Under the pieces are notes generated by a model. The model had not been told where the DNA came from. It did not search any database and saw only the letters and a list, made by a program, of their open reading frames with translations. The translations under genes were made by a program, and so were the position numbers. From Nocardia miyunensis NBRC 108239 (GTDB lineage: Bacteria; Actinomycetota; Actinomycetes; Mycobacteriales; Mycobacteriaceae), in assembly GCF_001613065.1 (NCBI RefSeq), contig NZ_BDBQ01000074.1, positions 26,086-90,085 on the forward strand: 64,000 nt of DNA, in the 5' to 3' direction. Below, one piece after another: positions 54,261 through 63,229 of this stretch (position 1 is its first letter; each line of letters opens with the position of its first letter).

Positions 54261-55328
54261 ATGCCTGTGAATCTGGCAGACACCGTGACCCGCGCCGCGC
54301 GCAACGCCTGGGCGCTGACGCTCGGCGACGGTATCGAGCAGCCCGCCCCGACGCCGTACACGGTGCTGTGGGATCAGGCGCACCGGCGACTGCATCGTTT
54401 CGAGCGCATCGGGGAACCGGGTGTGGCCGACGCGGGTTCCGCGGTGCTGTTCGTTCCGCCGCTGGCCGCCGCGGCCACCTGCTTCGATCTGCGTCCCGAT
54501 CAGAGCCTGGCGCGTTTCCTGCTCGACTGCGGGCATCACCCGTATCTGGTCGACTACGGCGAGATCACCTTCGCCGACCGGCGGATGGGGTTCGAGGACT
54601 GGATCGACGACATCCTGCCCGAGGCGATCCGGCGAGTGTCCGCCGATCGCGGGGGTGCGCCGGTGGATCTGGTCGGCTGGTCGCTGGGCGGCGTGCTCGC
54701 GCTGCTCACCGCGGCTGCCGACGCGGCGCTGCCGATCCGCTCGATCACCGCGGTCGGCGCGCCCCTGGACTACGACAAGGTGACGTTCGTGCCGCAGGTG
54801 CGCGCGGCGGCCCGGCTCACCGGCGGCATCGGCGCGTCCACGCTGATCCGGCTGGCGGGCGGCGTCCCCGCGCCGCTGACTCGCCTGGCCTACCGGGCGA
54901 CGTCCTGGGAGCGTGAGCTGCGGCGCCCACTGTTCGTCGCGACGCATCTCACCGATGCCGCCACGCTCGGCCGGATGGAGACGATCGATCGTTTCCAGGC
55001 CGGCATGCCCGGATATCCGGGACGGCTCTACAACCAGCTGTGGGGCCGCTGCATGCTGGCCAACGACCTCGGCAAGGGCGAATTCCGGCTGGGTGAGCGT
55101 CGTATCGCGCTGTCGGAGGTGACCGCGCCGGTGCTGCTGGTGGGCGGTCCCGACGACGTGATCACCCCGGCCGCCGCCGTCGAACACGGCACCCGCACCC
55201 TCACCGGAGCCGCGTGGGTCCGCTTCGAGACCGCGCCGGGCAGTCACCTCGGCATCCTCACCGGTCCGGCCGCCCGCAACACGACGTGGACGTACCTGGA
55301 GAAGTTCCTCGCGGATGCCCCGGCATGA
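54261..55328 (+). CDS. Alpha/beta hydrolase (PhaC-like fold)
   Basis: 355-residue hydrolase. VLFVPPLAAAATCFDLRPDQSLARFLLDCGHHPYLVDYGEITFADRRMGFEDW is the typical entry of PHA-synthase-like hydrolases. The nucleophile elbow is DLVGWSLGGVLALL with serine in place of the cysteine of true PHA synthases. Aspartate and histidine candidates are in VLLVGGPDDVITP and APGSHLGILTG. So a lipase/esterase role is more likely than polymer synthesis. ATG 54261 (MPVNLADTV). Confidence 0.85.
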   Translation: MPVNLADTVTRAARNAWALTLGDGIEQPAPTPYTVLWDQAHRRLHRFERIGEPGVADAGSAVLFVPPLAAAATCFDLRPDQSLARFLLDCGHHPYLVDYGEITFADRRMGFEDWIDDILPEAIRRVSADRGGAPVDLVGWSLGGVLALLTAAADAALPIRSITAVGAPLDYDKVTFVPQVRAAARLTGGIGASTLIRLAGGVPAPLTRLAYRATSWERELRRPLFVATHLTDAATLGRMETIDRFQAGMPGYPGRLYNQLWGRCMLANDLGKGEFRLGERRIALSEVTAPVLLVGGPDDVITPAAAVEHGTRTLTGAAWVRFETAPGSHLGILTGPAARNTTWTYLEKFLADAPA

Positions 55329-55385
55329 GCGGTCGAGGCCCGAAGGCGGCAGCGGAGCGTCACCACGCAGGGCCCCGCTCATGCC
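55322..55385. repeat. 39-bp palindromic repeat with flanking inverted arms, intergenic copy
   Basis: GGCATGAGCGG (55322-55332) and CCGCTCATGCC (55375-55385) are exact complements bracketing a 39-bp element (55337-55375) that begins GGCCCGAAGGCGGCAGCGGA and ends GGGCCC. The arm overlaps the stop codon of the hydrolase gene (55326-55328), so it may also act as its terminator. The 39-bp core recurs inside the MFS gene at 62323-62361 with two changes. Confidence 0.8.
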
Positions 55386-55478
55386 GTCTGTAGTTACAGC
55401 ATGAGCGGATGGGCACGACACCGTGAAATCACGGTGACCTGTCACAACTGCACCGAGCGCGATACTAGGGTGTAGGGC

Positions 55479-56177
55479 ATGGGAGCAAACCCGCCTGCCG
55501 CGCTGGACGATTCGACCGAATCCACTGTTCGCATTCCCGCCGATCATCCCGGCGTCACCGACCTGTTCGCCGTCCTCGCCTACGGTGAGATCTCGGCGTT
55601 CTATCGGCTCGCCGAGGAGGCGAAGCTGTCGCCGTCGCTGCGGGGCAAGGTGTCCGTCGCGACGATGGCCGCCGCCGAGATGGGCCACTTCGAGATGTTG
55701 AACCGGGCCCTGGCCGATCGCGGAGTCGAGGTGTTCGACGCGATGGCGCCGTTCGTGCGCGCGCTGGACGCCTACCACAATTCGACCGACCCCTCGACCT
55801 GGCTCGAGTCGATGGTGAAGTTCTACGTCGGCGACGGTCTCGCGGCGGATTTCTACACCGTGCTGGCCAGTGCGCTGGCCCCCGAGGTGGCCGCGGTCGT
55901 GCGCGACGTGCTGGCCGAGACCGATCATTCGCAGTTCGTCGTGGAGGAGGTCCGCCGCGCGGTCGAGGCGAGCCGTTCCGAGCGCGACCGGCTGAACCTG
56001 TGGGGACGACGGCTGCTGGGCGAGGCGATCACCCAGGCGCAGTGGGTGATGGCCCAGCGCGACGAGCTGACCGAACTCGTACTCGTGGCCACCGGCGATC
56101 TCAACGGGGTTGCCGCGCTGTTCGAGCACATGCAGGACAGTCACGCCGAGCGCATGCGTGTGCTGGGTCTGGGCTGA
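55479..56177 (+). CDS. Ferritin-like diiron protein (MiaE-type fold, Rv3210c-like)
   Basis: 232 residues predicted all-helical. Putative iron ligands are E37 (LAYGEISAF), E67 and H70 (AAAEMGHF) and E147 and H150 (AETDHSQF). This two-ExxH pattern is that of ferritin-like hydroxylases such as MiaE, though substrate is unknown. Starts ATG 55479. It sits between the hydrolase and DUF3107 genes, as Rv3210c does in mycobacteria. Confidence 0.82.
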   Translation: MGANPPAALDDSTESTVRIPADHPGVTDLFAVLAYGEISAFYRLAEEAKLSPSLRGKVSVATMAAAEMGHFEMLNRALADRGVEVFDAMAPFVRALDAYHNSTDPSTWLESMVKFYVGDGLAADFYTVLASALAPEVAAVVRDVLAETDHSQFVVEEVRRAVEASRSERDRLNLWGRRLLGEAITQAQWVMAQRDELTELVLVATGDLNGVAALFEHMQDSHAERMRVLGLG

Positions 56178-56338
56178 GGGCGGTGATCGCTTGTCGCGCT
56201 GCGGCATTCGAGAATCGTTTCGGCGCACGCCGGGCGGGGCGTGCGGCGCGTACCGCGTTTCGCTGAGAGCGTTACGTGGGCTCGCCTGCCCTGCATTAGC
56301 CTGATCATGACGACATAGGGACTTTTAGGAGGTTGGCC

Positions 56339-56566
56339 GTGGAGGTCAAGATCGGTATCTCGGATAGCCCGCGTGAGCTCGTCATCAGCAGCTCGCAGAC
56401 CCCGGAAGAGGTCGAGGCGCTGGTGTCCGGTGCGCTGACCGGCAAGGACGGCGTGATATCGCTGACCGACGAGAAGGGTCGCAAGTTTCTGATCCAGGCG
56501 GCCAAGGTGTCCTACGTGGAGATCGGCACCGCCGCCACCGGCCGCGTGGGCTTCGCCGCGGTCTAG
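56339..56566 (+). CDS. DUF3107 family protein (TB9.4-like)
   Basis: 75-residue protein reading VEVKIGISDSPRELVISSSQ to EIGTAATGRVGFAAV, the small actinobacterial DUF3107 family (Rv3208A/TB9.4), function unknown. AGGAGG at 56327-56332 decides the start: GTG 56339 lies six bases downstream, whereas the in-frame TTG at 56333 would touch the site. Followed by a strong bidirectional terminator. Confidence 0.88.
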   Translation: MEVKIGISDSPRELVISSSQTPEEVEALVSGALTGKDGVISLTDEKGRKFLIQAAKVSYVEIGTAATGRVGFAAV

Positions 56567-56574
56567 AGGTTCAT

Positions 56575-56616
56575 ACGATTTCGGGCCCCGGCGACACCGC
56601 CGGGGCCCGAAATCGT
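56575..56616. terminator. Bidirectional terminator between DUF3107 and TetR genes
   Basis: Nineteen bases at 56575-56593 pair perfectly with 56598-56616 around a four-base loop. It lies between convergent genes and can stop transcription from both. Confidence 0.9.
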
Positions 56617-56639
56617 CTGTACGTGTGCCTGGTCGGCGA

Positions 56640-57332
56640 CTAGTACGCCGAACTTCCCGGCGAACGGGTCGGCACGTGCTTGAGGCCACCCCAGCAGAGC
56701 GAGACCGTGGTGTCGACGGCTTCTTCCTTGGGGATGGGCCGGTCGGCCTCGAGCCAGTAGCGAGCGGTGATCTGGCTGGCGCCGACCAGGCCGACGGCCA
56801 GGATGCGGGCGCGGTAGGGGTCCAGGCCGGAGTCGTGTGCGACCAGGTCGAAGACCGCGTCCACGCATGCCTCGGTGGCCTGCTCGACCCGGCGCTGCAC
56901 CTGCGGCTCACTGGTCAGGTCGGATTCGAAGACGAGCCGGAAACCCTGGGTGTCGTGGTCGACGAAGTCGAAGTAGGCGGCGACCGCGGCACGAACGCGC
57001 TGCTTGTTGTCGGTGGTGGAACGCAGCGCCTGACGCACACTCGAAACCAGCGCGTCGATGTAGTTCTGCAGCACCGCCAGATACAGCTCGAGCTTGCTCG
57101 AGAAGTGCTGGTAGAGAACGGGTTTGGAGACACCCGCGCATTGGGAGATCTCGTCCATGCCCGCCGCGTGGTATCCGCGTAGCACGAAGACCTCGCTCGC
57201 CGCCGCGAGTAGTTGCGCCCGGCGGGCGTCGCGGGGCAGGCGGGTTCCACGCTTGTTCGGGGCCATGGTCTCGGACGACAGTCGAGACGACGTCATCCGG
57301 TCCACGAGGTCTGTCATTTCGGCATCTCCCAA
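56640..57332 (-). CDS. TetR family regulator (Rv3208-like)
   Basis: 230-residue TetR protein. The HTH reads LLAAASEVFVLRGYHAAGMDEISQCAGVSKPVLYQHFSSKLELYLAVL. The ligand domain follows; ends KHVPTRSPGSSAY. An N-terminal arginine-rich arm precedes the HTH. Starts at ATG 57332 or ATG 57317 (MTDLVDRM); no ribosome site separates them. Rv3208 in mycobacteria has the same position beside DUF3107; its ligand is not settled. Confidence 0.92.
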   Translation of the reverse strand: MGDAEMTDLVDRMTSSRLSSETMAPNKRGTRLPRDARRAQLLAAASEVFVLRGYHAAGMDEISQCAGVSKPVLYQHFSSKLELYLAVLQNYIDALVSSVRQALRSTTDNKQRVRAAVAAYFDFVDHDTQGFRLVFESDLTSEPQVQRRVEQATEACVDAVFDLVAHDSGLDPYRARILAVGLVGASQITARYWLEADRPIPKEEAVDTTVSLCWGGLKHVPTRSPGSSAY

Positions 57333-57575
57333 TCAATTCCCGGCGGAATAAGGTGTGCACGGGGTATCCAACGAACGATACTCGTTCCGATTGTCCCTCG
57401 CTGGGCTCGGGCCAACTCGGAGGCTGGGTATGCGCAGCCGATCCCGGTAGCTATTGGCAACTTGTCAGTAAATGGTCTTCGTAAGCAATCTCGCACAGTG
57501 GTGAGATATCTCGCAACCGATCCGCTCTTCCCGGTCCTGCATTGCGCAGATCACGGTTGTGAGAGTCTGTTCGTC

Positions 57576-58655
57576 GTGACCGACCAACAGGACGGATCAT
57601 TCGACGGCGGTGCCCGGCGCGGTCGCGTCGGCACGGTAGTGCCCGACCAGGACGCCGCGGAGGATACGGATTTTTCCGGCGGGGACCGCGACCGGCAACC
57701 GTTGCGAGCGCAGTGGGATCCGACGAATTCTCCGGATCACGATTCCCGGGAGCGGGAGGCCGACGCGTCCCGGCCCGGACGCGCGAAACGGCAGCGGGCG
57801 ATGGCACGCCGCTTCGTGTCCACCTACGGCTGGCGGGCCTACGCGCTGCCGGTGCTGATCGTGGTGACGGTTCTGGTCGTGGTGAACGCGGTGCGGGACA
57901 GGGGGACCTCCGGCGGATCCGGCATACCCGGCGTGGGAAAGCTGAGTCCGCGGTCGGATCGGGGCGGCATCATCGGCGTACCGCCCAAGGGCGACGGGAA
58001 GTTCGCGGCCGGACTGCCGACCGGCGCGCTGCCCGACGGCGGCCCGTTCACCGAGGCGGGCAAGGGAACCTGGCATGTCGTGCCCGGCACGTCGGCCAAG
58101 GTGGGCGCCGCGCAGGAACATCTGTTCACCTACACCGTCGAGATCGAGGACGGGGTGGAAACGGCCGGATACGGCGGCGACCAGTCGATGGCGCACATGG
58201 TCGACGCGACGCTGTCCAACCCGAAGAGCTGGATTCACGACACCCGATTCGGATTCCGCCGGATCGATTCGGGCGAACCGGATTTCCGCATCTCCCTGAC
58301 CTCGCGCAAGACCACCGAGGCCGATTGCGGATTCGACATTCCCATCGACTCCTCCTGCTACAACTCCGATCTGGGCCGCGTGGTCCTGTCCGAGGTGCGC
58401 TGGGTGCGCGGCGCGCTGGCCTTCGAGGGCGATATCGGCTCGTACCGCCAGTACCAGATCAATCACGAGGTCGGCCATGCCGTCGGCTATCACGACCACC
58501 AGCCCTGTGCCGTCGACGGCGGTCTCGCGCCGGTGATGATGCAGCAGACCTTCGGCATCCGCAACGACGACATCGCCGCTCTCGACCCGCAGGGCGTCGT
58601 ACCCAAAGACGGCAAGAAGTGCCGCTTCAACCCGTGGCCCTATCCTCGCGGATGA
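57576..58655 (+). CDS. DUF3152 membrane-anchored metalloprotease-like protein
   Basis: 359 residues from GTG 57576. A basic cytoplasmic N-terminal part (about 75 residues, with QPLRAQWDPT conserved) leads to one membrane helix (about 90-108, YALPVLIVVTVLVVVNAV) and an external domain. The zinc-type motif is NHEVGHAVGYHDHQPC (HEVGH with a third His), in a zincin-like domain typical of DUF3152. Two cysteine pairs (CGF..CYN, CAV..CRF) may be disulfides. Corresponds to Rv3207c. Protease activity is inferred from the motif only. Confidence 0.88.
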   Translation: MTDQQDGSFDGGARRGRVGTVVPDQDAAEDTDFSGGDRDRQPLRAQWDPTNSPDHDSREREADASRPGRAKRQRAMARRFVSTYGWRAYALPVLIVVTVLVVVNAVRDRGTSGGSGIPGVGKLSPRSDRGGIIGVPPKGDGKFAAGLPTGALPDGGPFTEAGKGTWHVVPGTSAKVGAAQEHLFTYTVEIEDGVETAGYGGDQSMAHMVDATLSNPKSWIHDTRFGFRRIDSGEPDFRISLTSRKTTEADCGFDIPIDSSCYNSDLGRVVLSEVRWVRGALAFEGDIGSYRQYQINHEVGHAVGYHDHQPCAVDGGLAPVMMQQTFGIRNDDIAALDPQGVVPKDGKKCRFNPWPYPRG

Positions 58656-58667
58656 GAGCTGCCCCGG

Positions 58668-58693
58668 GGAACAGTGGCCCGATTCGGGGTGTT
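58668..58693 (+). promoter_or_regulatory. SigH-type promoter upstream of moeZ
   Basis: GGAAC (58668-58672), exactly 18 bases, GTT (58691-58693): the same pattern as the sigH promoter. It starts 12 bases past the DUF3152 stop and about 64 bases before the moeZ start codon. The M. tuberculosis homologue is recalled as part of the SigH regulon. Confidence 0.75.
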
Positions 58694-58735
58694 GCATACT
58701 TCGTTACTGCGAATTCGATACAAGGAGTCCAGGAC

Positions 58736-59920
58736 GTGTCATCACCGAAGCCCCTGCCGCCGCTGGTCGAGCCGACCGGTGAGCTGAGCCGGGAGGAGGT
58801 TGCCCGCTACAGCCGCCACCTGATCATTCCGGATCTGGGCGTGGACGGGCAGAAACGGCTGCGCAACGCCAAGGTGCTGGTGATCGGCGCGGGCGGGCTG
58901 GGCTCCCCGGCGCTGCTCTATCTGGCCGCCGCCGGAGTCGGCACGCTGGGCATCGTGGAATTCGACGAGGTGGATTCGTCGAATCTGCAGCGCCAGATCA
59001 TTCACGGCGAATCCGATATCGGCCGCAGCAAGGCCGACAGCGCGCGCGACTCGATTCTGGAGATCAATTCCGGAATCGACGTGGTGCTGCACAAGTTCCG
59101 GCTGGACAACGACAATGCGGTCGAACTGTTCTCCGGTTACGACCTGATCGTCGACGGCACCGATAATTTCGCCACCCGCTACCTGGTCAACGACGCGGCG
59201 GTGCTGGCGCACAAGCCGTACGTGTGGGGTTCGATCTACCGGTTCGAGGGCCAGGTGTCGGTGTTCTGGGAGGACGCACCCGACGACCGCGGCATCAACT
59301 ACCGCGATCTGTACCCCGAGGCCCCGCCGCCGGGCATGGTTCCCTCCTGCGCCGAGGGCGGCGTGCTGGGCGTGCTGTGCGCGTCGATCGGCTCGATCAT
59401 GGTGACCGAGGCCATCAAGCTGATCACCGGCATCGGCGACCCGCTGCTGGGCCGGCTCATGGTGTACGACGCACTGGACATGAGCTACCGGACCATCAAG
59501 CTGCGCCGCGATCCCGAACGTCAGCCGATCACCGAACTGATCGACTACGACGCGTTCTGCGGTGTGGTGTCCGAGGAGGGGCAGGCCGCGGCCGCGGGCT
59601 CCACGATCACCGCGCGCGAGCTCAAGGACATGCTCGACGCCGGCAAGGACGTCGCCATCGTGGACGTGCGCGAGCCCGTCGAATGGGACATCGTCCGCAT
59701 CGAGGGCGCGAAGCTGATCCCCAAGGACCGCATCCTGTCCGGTGAGGCGTTGTCCGAACTGCCGCAGAACCGCCCGATCGTGCTGCACTGCAAGACCGGC
59801 GTGCGCTCGGCCGAGGCCCTGGCCGCACTCAAGCAGGCCGGATTCGCCGACGCCACCCACCTGCAGGGCGGAATCATCGCCTGGGCCAAGCAGATCGACC
59901 CCTCCCTCCCGGTCTACTGA
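58736..59920 (+). CDS. moeZ: Adenylyltransferase/sulfurtransferase MoeZ
   Basis: 394-residue E1-like enzyme with C-terminal rhodanese domain. It activates sulfur-carrier proteins such as CysO and MoaD2 for cysteine and molybdopterin synthesis. ATP site VLVIGAGGLGSPALLYLAAAG, NLQRQIIHGESDIGRSK, VDGTDNFATRYLVND; zinc-less E1 domain; rhodanese from about 285 with the catalytic cysteine in VLHCKTGVRSAEAL. GTG 58736 with AAGGAG upstream, preceded by a SigH-type promoter. Same place as Rv3206c. Confidence 0.95.
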   Translation: MSSPKPLPPLVEPTGELSREEVARYSRHLIIPDLGVDGQKRLRNAKVLVIGAGGLGSPALLYLAAAGVGTLGIVEFDEVDSSNLQRQIIHGESDIGRSKADSARDSILEINSGIDVVLHKFRLDNDNAVELFSGYDLIVDGTDNFATRYLVNDAAVLAHKPYVWGSIYRFEGQVSVFWEDAPDDRGINYRDLYPEAPPPGMVPSCAEGGVLGVLCASIGSIMVTEAIKLITGIGDPLLGRLMVYDALDMSYRTIKLRRDPERQPITELIDYDAFCGVVSEEGQAAAAGSTITARELKDMLDAGKDVAIVDVREPVEWDIVRIEGAKLIPKDRILSGEALSELPQNRPIVLHCKTGVRSAEALAALKQAGFADATHLQGGIIAWAKQIDPSLPVY

Positions 59921-60052
59921 GTTCCGCCGCCGCCGCGCGACTTCATCGGGTCCGGGGCGGCGGATCCGGGGTTCTGCCTGCGTGATCTCGACGTGGGCGT
60001 TGCTTCGGCGCGGCGGCGGGAGTGGTTCACTCGGCGGGAGTACGGTACGGCC

Positions 60053-60904
60053 GTGACATCTGTGGAACCCCCCGAGCATGTGCGGGCCACATTCGGTCTT
60101 CGCGAAGTGACGCCGATCGCGCTGGGGGACTGGGACGGCGGCTGGCGGTGCGGGGATGTGGTGCTCTCACCGGTGGCCGACCACGCGCGTGCCGCGTGGT
60201 CGGCGAATGTCCGCGAGACGTTGTCGGTCGACGGGCTGCGCCTGGCGCATCCGGTTCGCGCGACCGACGGACGGTACGTCGTATCCGGTTGGCGCGCAGA
60301 CACATTCCTCGAAGGCACCCCCGAACCCCGGCACGACGAGGTGGTGTCGGTCTCGCTGCGGCTGCATCGGGCCACGGCCCGGCTCGAGCGTCCGCGGTTC
60401 CTGGCGCAACAGCCCATCGGTCCGTGGATGGACGTGGACGTCTTCGTCGCCGCCGACCGCGCGGCCTGGGAACCGGTGCCGCTGCGCAGCCTCAAGGCAG
60501 GTGGCATGCAGCCGGTGACCTCGCCCGACGGGCAGCGCAGTCTCGAAATCCTGGCCCAGCTGTCCACCCTGCGCAAAACGGTGCAGGCGGCCTCGCAGCT
60601 CGTGCACGGCGATCTGTTCGGCACGGTTCTGTTCTCCGGCACGGCGACCCCGGGCCTGACCGATATCACCCCCTATTGGCGACCCGCGTCCTGGGCGGCC
60701 GGGGTGATCGTGGTCGACGCGCTGTCCTGGGGCGGCGCGGACGAGGGGCTGCTGCACCGGTGGTCGGATCTGCCGGAATGGCCGCAGATGATGTTGCGTG
60801 CGGTCATGTTCCGGCTCGCCGTGCACGCGCTGCATCCGCGCTCGACGCCCGAGGCGTTTCCGGGACTGGCCCATACGGCCGATATGGTCCGGCTGCTGCT
60901 CTAG
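60053..60904 (+). CDS. TIGR02569 family protein (Rv3205c-like)
   Basis: 283-residue actinobacterial protein. It contains ALGDWDGGWRCGDVVLSPV at the start and LVHGDLFGTVLFSGTATPGL followed by DITPYWRP later, where HGD resembles a kinase-like loop, so a phosphotransferase-fold origin is possible. Function unknown. GTG 60053 (VTSVEPPEHV) is preferred to 59993. Typical neighbour of moeZ. Confidence 0.85.
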   Translation: MTSVEPPEHVRATFGLREVTPIALGDWDGGWRCGDVVLSPVADHARAAWSANVRETLSVDGLRLAHPVRATDGRYVVSGWRADTFLEGTPEPRHDEVVSVSLRLHRATARLERPRFLAQQPIGPWMDVDVFVAADRAAWEPVPLRSLKAGGMQPVTSPDGQRSLEILAQLSTLRKTVQAASQLVHGDLFGTVLFSGTATPGLTDITPYWRPASWAAGVIVVDALSWGGADEGLLHRWSDLPEWPQMMLRAVMFRLAVHALHPRSTPEAFPGLAHTADMVRLLL

Positions 60905-60913
60905 TCGCGGTGG

Positions 60914-61582
60914 TCAGCGGCCGGGATATTCGGCGATGAGCGAGCCGAGGAAGCAGTCGGCCGCCTTCGCGGCGCGTTCGGGGTCGCCCGCGATCACCGC
61001 GTTCACCAACTCGGCGTGTTCGGTGTGATAGGAACCGCCGGATTTGGGTGTGCGCGAACGGATTCCCTGTTCCATCACCGGCAGCAGGGAATCGTAGAAC
61101 TCGAGATAGACCGCGTTGTGGCTGGCGACCACGATGCCGCGGTGCAGTTGGACGTCGGCGTGGATGGCGCCGGGATCGTCGTCGTCCCATGCCTTTCGGC
61201 GTTCGTCGAGCAGATACAGCAGGGTGGCGATGTCGTTGTCGTCGCGGCGTTGCGCCGCCAGGCGCGCGGCCTGGGTGTCCAGGGCCTGGCGCAGTTCGAG
61301 GATGTCGCGTTCGACGGCGTCGGCGAAGTACTTGGCCAGGGTGCCGCCCAGATCGGAGATCGCGATCACGTAGGTGCCCGATCCCTGCCGGCGTTCCAGC
61401 ATTCCGGCGTGCACCAGCGCCTGCACCGCCTCGCGCACGGTGTTGCGGCCGGTGCCGGTGAGTTCGGTCAACTCCGGTTCGGTGGGTATGCGGGAGCCGA
61501 CGGGCCAGCGGCCGGAACGAATTTCGGCACGAAGCTGGTCGGTGACCTGAGCGATGAGGCTGGTGCGCCGGACTTGTTGCAC
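60914..61582 (-). CDS. GntR/FadR family transcriptional regulator
   Basis: 222 residues from GTG 61582 (VQQVRRTSLIAQVTDQL); the frame opens at ATG 61612, adding ten residues. HTH: RIPTEPELTELTGTGRNTVREAVQALVHAGMLERRQGSGTYV. The C-terminal helical ligand domain is FadR-type with metal-site-like D..H..H residues (HADVQLHRGI, YHTEHAELV). Divergent from the MFS gene with almost no gap, so it probably controls it. The later start leaves room for the palindrome at 61575-61590. Confidence 0.9.
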   Translation of the reverse strand: MQQVRRTSLIAQVTDQLRAEIRSGRWPVGSRIPTEPELTELTGTGRNTVREAVQALVHAGMLERRQGSGTYVIAISDLGGTLAKYFADAVERDILELRQALDTQAARLAAQRRDDNDIATLLYLLDERRKAWDDDDPGAIHADVQLHRGIVVASHNAVYLEFYDSLLPVMEQGIRSRTPKSGGSYHTEHAELVNAVIAGDPERAAKAADCFLGSLIAEYPGR

Positions 61583-61590
61583 ACGCAACA
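61575..61590. promoter_or_regulatory. Palindrome at the GntR start
   Basis: TGTTGC-ACAC-GCAACA, a perfect 6-4-6 palindrome over the GntR start region. A second inverted pair CCGGT (61626-61630) and ACCGG (61644-61648) lies before the MFS start. Either could be the regulator's site. Confidence 0.45.
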
Positions 61591-61647
61591 GAGTACCCCG
61601 GTAGTAATCCATTGCCTCCCATCATCCGGTCATCCTATGATTTACCG

Positions 61648-63000
61648 GTGCCACTGACCGCCCCCGCCGAAAGCCCGTCCATCGCGTCCGCCGAACCGCA
61701 GCACGCGGACGTCCGAACCATCGCCGACCGTCGCCGCGTTCTGCTGGAAGGGCGGCTGCTGGTCTTCGCCGCGATCATCGTCTCGGCGTTCACCCTGCGC
61801 CTCGCGGTCACGGCGTTCACCCCGCTGGCCGAGCGGATCGGCGCGGATATCGGTTATTCGACGACGGTCGTCGGCGTCTTCGGCATGATCCCGACCGTGA
61901 TGTTCGCCGCCGCGGGCGTGCTCACCCCGATTCTGGTGCGCCGACTCGGGCTCGAGCGCACGGCGCTGGTGGCCATGCTGGCGGCCGCGGTCGGGCAGGC
62001 GGTGCGCGCACTGGTTCCGGCGACCTGGGAGCTGCTGGTGTTCTCGGCGCTGGCCCTGGCCGGGATGGGCGTCGGCAACGTCGTGGTCCCACCGCTGGTG
62101 AAACGGTATTTCTCCGATCGCCTCGCGACGCTCAGCGCCCTTTACATCACGATGGTGCAGTTGGGTACCGTGCTGCCCGCACTGATCGCCGTGCCGGTCG
62201 CCGACGCGGACGGCTGGCGTGTCTCGCTGGGCGTGTGGGCGCTGCTTCCCCTGGTCGCGGCGCTGCCGTGGCTGTGGGTGTTGCGCGATCGGCGCGGTCG
62301 CGATGTCGCGGTGCGCCCGGCGGGCCCGGAGGCGGTAGCGGAGCGTCACCACGCAGGGCCCTCGGAAGCACCGCCGTTCAACGCTGCCCGGACCGCGCTG
62401 CCCGACCAGTCGGCGGGCGGTAAGGCGTGGAAGTCGCCGGTGGCGTGGGGTATGGCGGGCATGTTCGGGATGACCTCGCTGACGACCTACGCCATGTTCA
62501 CCTGGCTGCCCAAGATCTTCACCGACGCCGGAGCGAGCGCGGCCTTCGGCGGCACCATGGTCGCGGTGTTCTCGTTCATCGGATTGGGCGCGGCGCTGGC
62601 CGCGCCGAGTGTGACCGCCCGGGTGCGCAATCCGTTCCCGATCGTGATCGGTTGTGCCATTTGCTATTTCGTGGCGTTCGCCGGACTGCTGTTGGCTCCG
62701 ATGAGCGCCCCGGTGCTGTGGGTGCTGCTGCTGGGCCTGGGGCCCAGTACGTTCCCGATGGCGTTGACACTGATCAATCTGCGCAGTCGCACCCAGGCGG
62801 GTTCGGCGGCGTTGTCCGGATTCGCCCAGGGCGTGGGATACACCGCCGCGTGCGCCGGGCCGCTGCTGTTCGGCGTACTGCACACCGTGACCGGCGGTTG
62901 GGCCGTGCCGTTCGCCCTGCTGGCCCTCGCGGTGGTGGTGATGCTGGCCGGCGCCTGGCAGGCGTGCAAGCCGCGGATGCTCGAGGACACCTGGAACTGA
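61648..63000 (+). CDS. MFS transporter, CynX/NimT type
   Basis: 450-residue 12-helix transporter. GMGVGNVVVPPLVKRYFSDR is the signature of the cyanate/nitroimidazole (CynX/NimT) branch. Helices are split 6+6 by a central loop. GTG 61648 is used; ATG 61612 is in frame but overlaps the divergent GntR start. In the central loop about residues 226-238 (PEAVAERHHAGP) are encoded by a copy of the 39-bp palindromic repeat. Substrate not known; cyanate, nitrite or a drug is possible. Confidence 0.88.
   Translation: MPLTAPAESPSIASAEPQHADVRTIADRRRVLLEGRLLVFAAIIVSAFTLRLAVTAFTPLAERIGADIGYSTTVVGVFGMIPTVMFAAAGVLTPILVRRLGLERTALVAMLAAAVGQAVRALVPATWELLVFSALALAGMGVGNVVVPPLVKRYFSDRLATLSALYITMVQLGTVLPALIAVPVADADGWRVSLGVWALLPLVAALPWLWVLRDRRGRDVAVRPAGPEAVAERHHAGPSEAPPFNAARTALPDQSAGGKAWKSPVAWGMAGMFGMTSLTTYAMFTWLPKIFTDAGASAAFGGTMVAVFSFIGLGAALAAPSVTARVRNPFPIVIGCAICYFVAFAGLLLAPMSAPVLWVLLLGLGPSTFPMALTLINLRSRTQAGSAALSGFAQGVGYTAACAGPLLFGVLHTVTGGWAVPFALLALAVVVMLAGAWQACKPRMLEDTWN
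62323..62361. repeat. 39-bp palindromic repeat, copy inside the MFS gene
   Basis: Matches the intergenic copy at 55337-55375 in 37 of 39 positions, with GGCCCG at the left and GGGCCC at the right. It is in frame (13 codons) and lies in the cytoplasmic loop between helices 6 and 7. Confidence 0.85.
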
Positions 63001-63229
63001 TCGTCCGGTTGCGTGGTCCGGGCCACATGCGTTTCGATGATGCTGTGGCCGGGAACACCTCGGCCCGAACGCATTCGCGGCCGCGCATCCGGTAGCAGGG
63101 CAGGGGCCGGTATCTCACGGGAAGATCGTCACGCAGGTGAGCAACCGTTGATTTGACGGTCATTTCGCGCAGCATCGCCGCAATACCCGTTTCCTACCGT
63201 GGGGTCATCCGGAATTCAGGAGGTTCCCC

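Noticed and set aside
54261..55328. Polyhydroxyalkanoate synthase
   Set aside because: The nucleophile elbow has serine (GWSLGG), not the cysteine required in PHA synthases.
63128..63145. GlnR site before nirB (GTCAC followed by GAGCAAC)
   Set aside because: The second half does not match the consensus spacing well enough to call.
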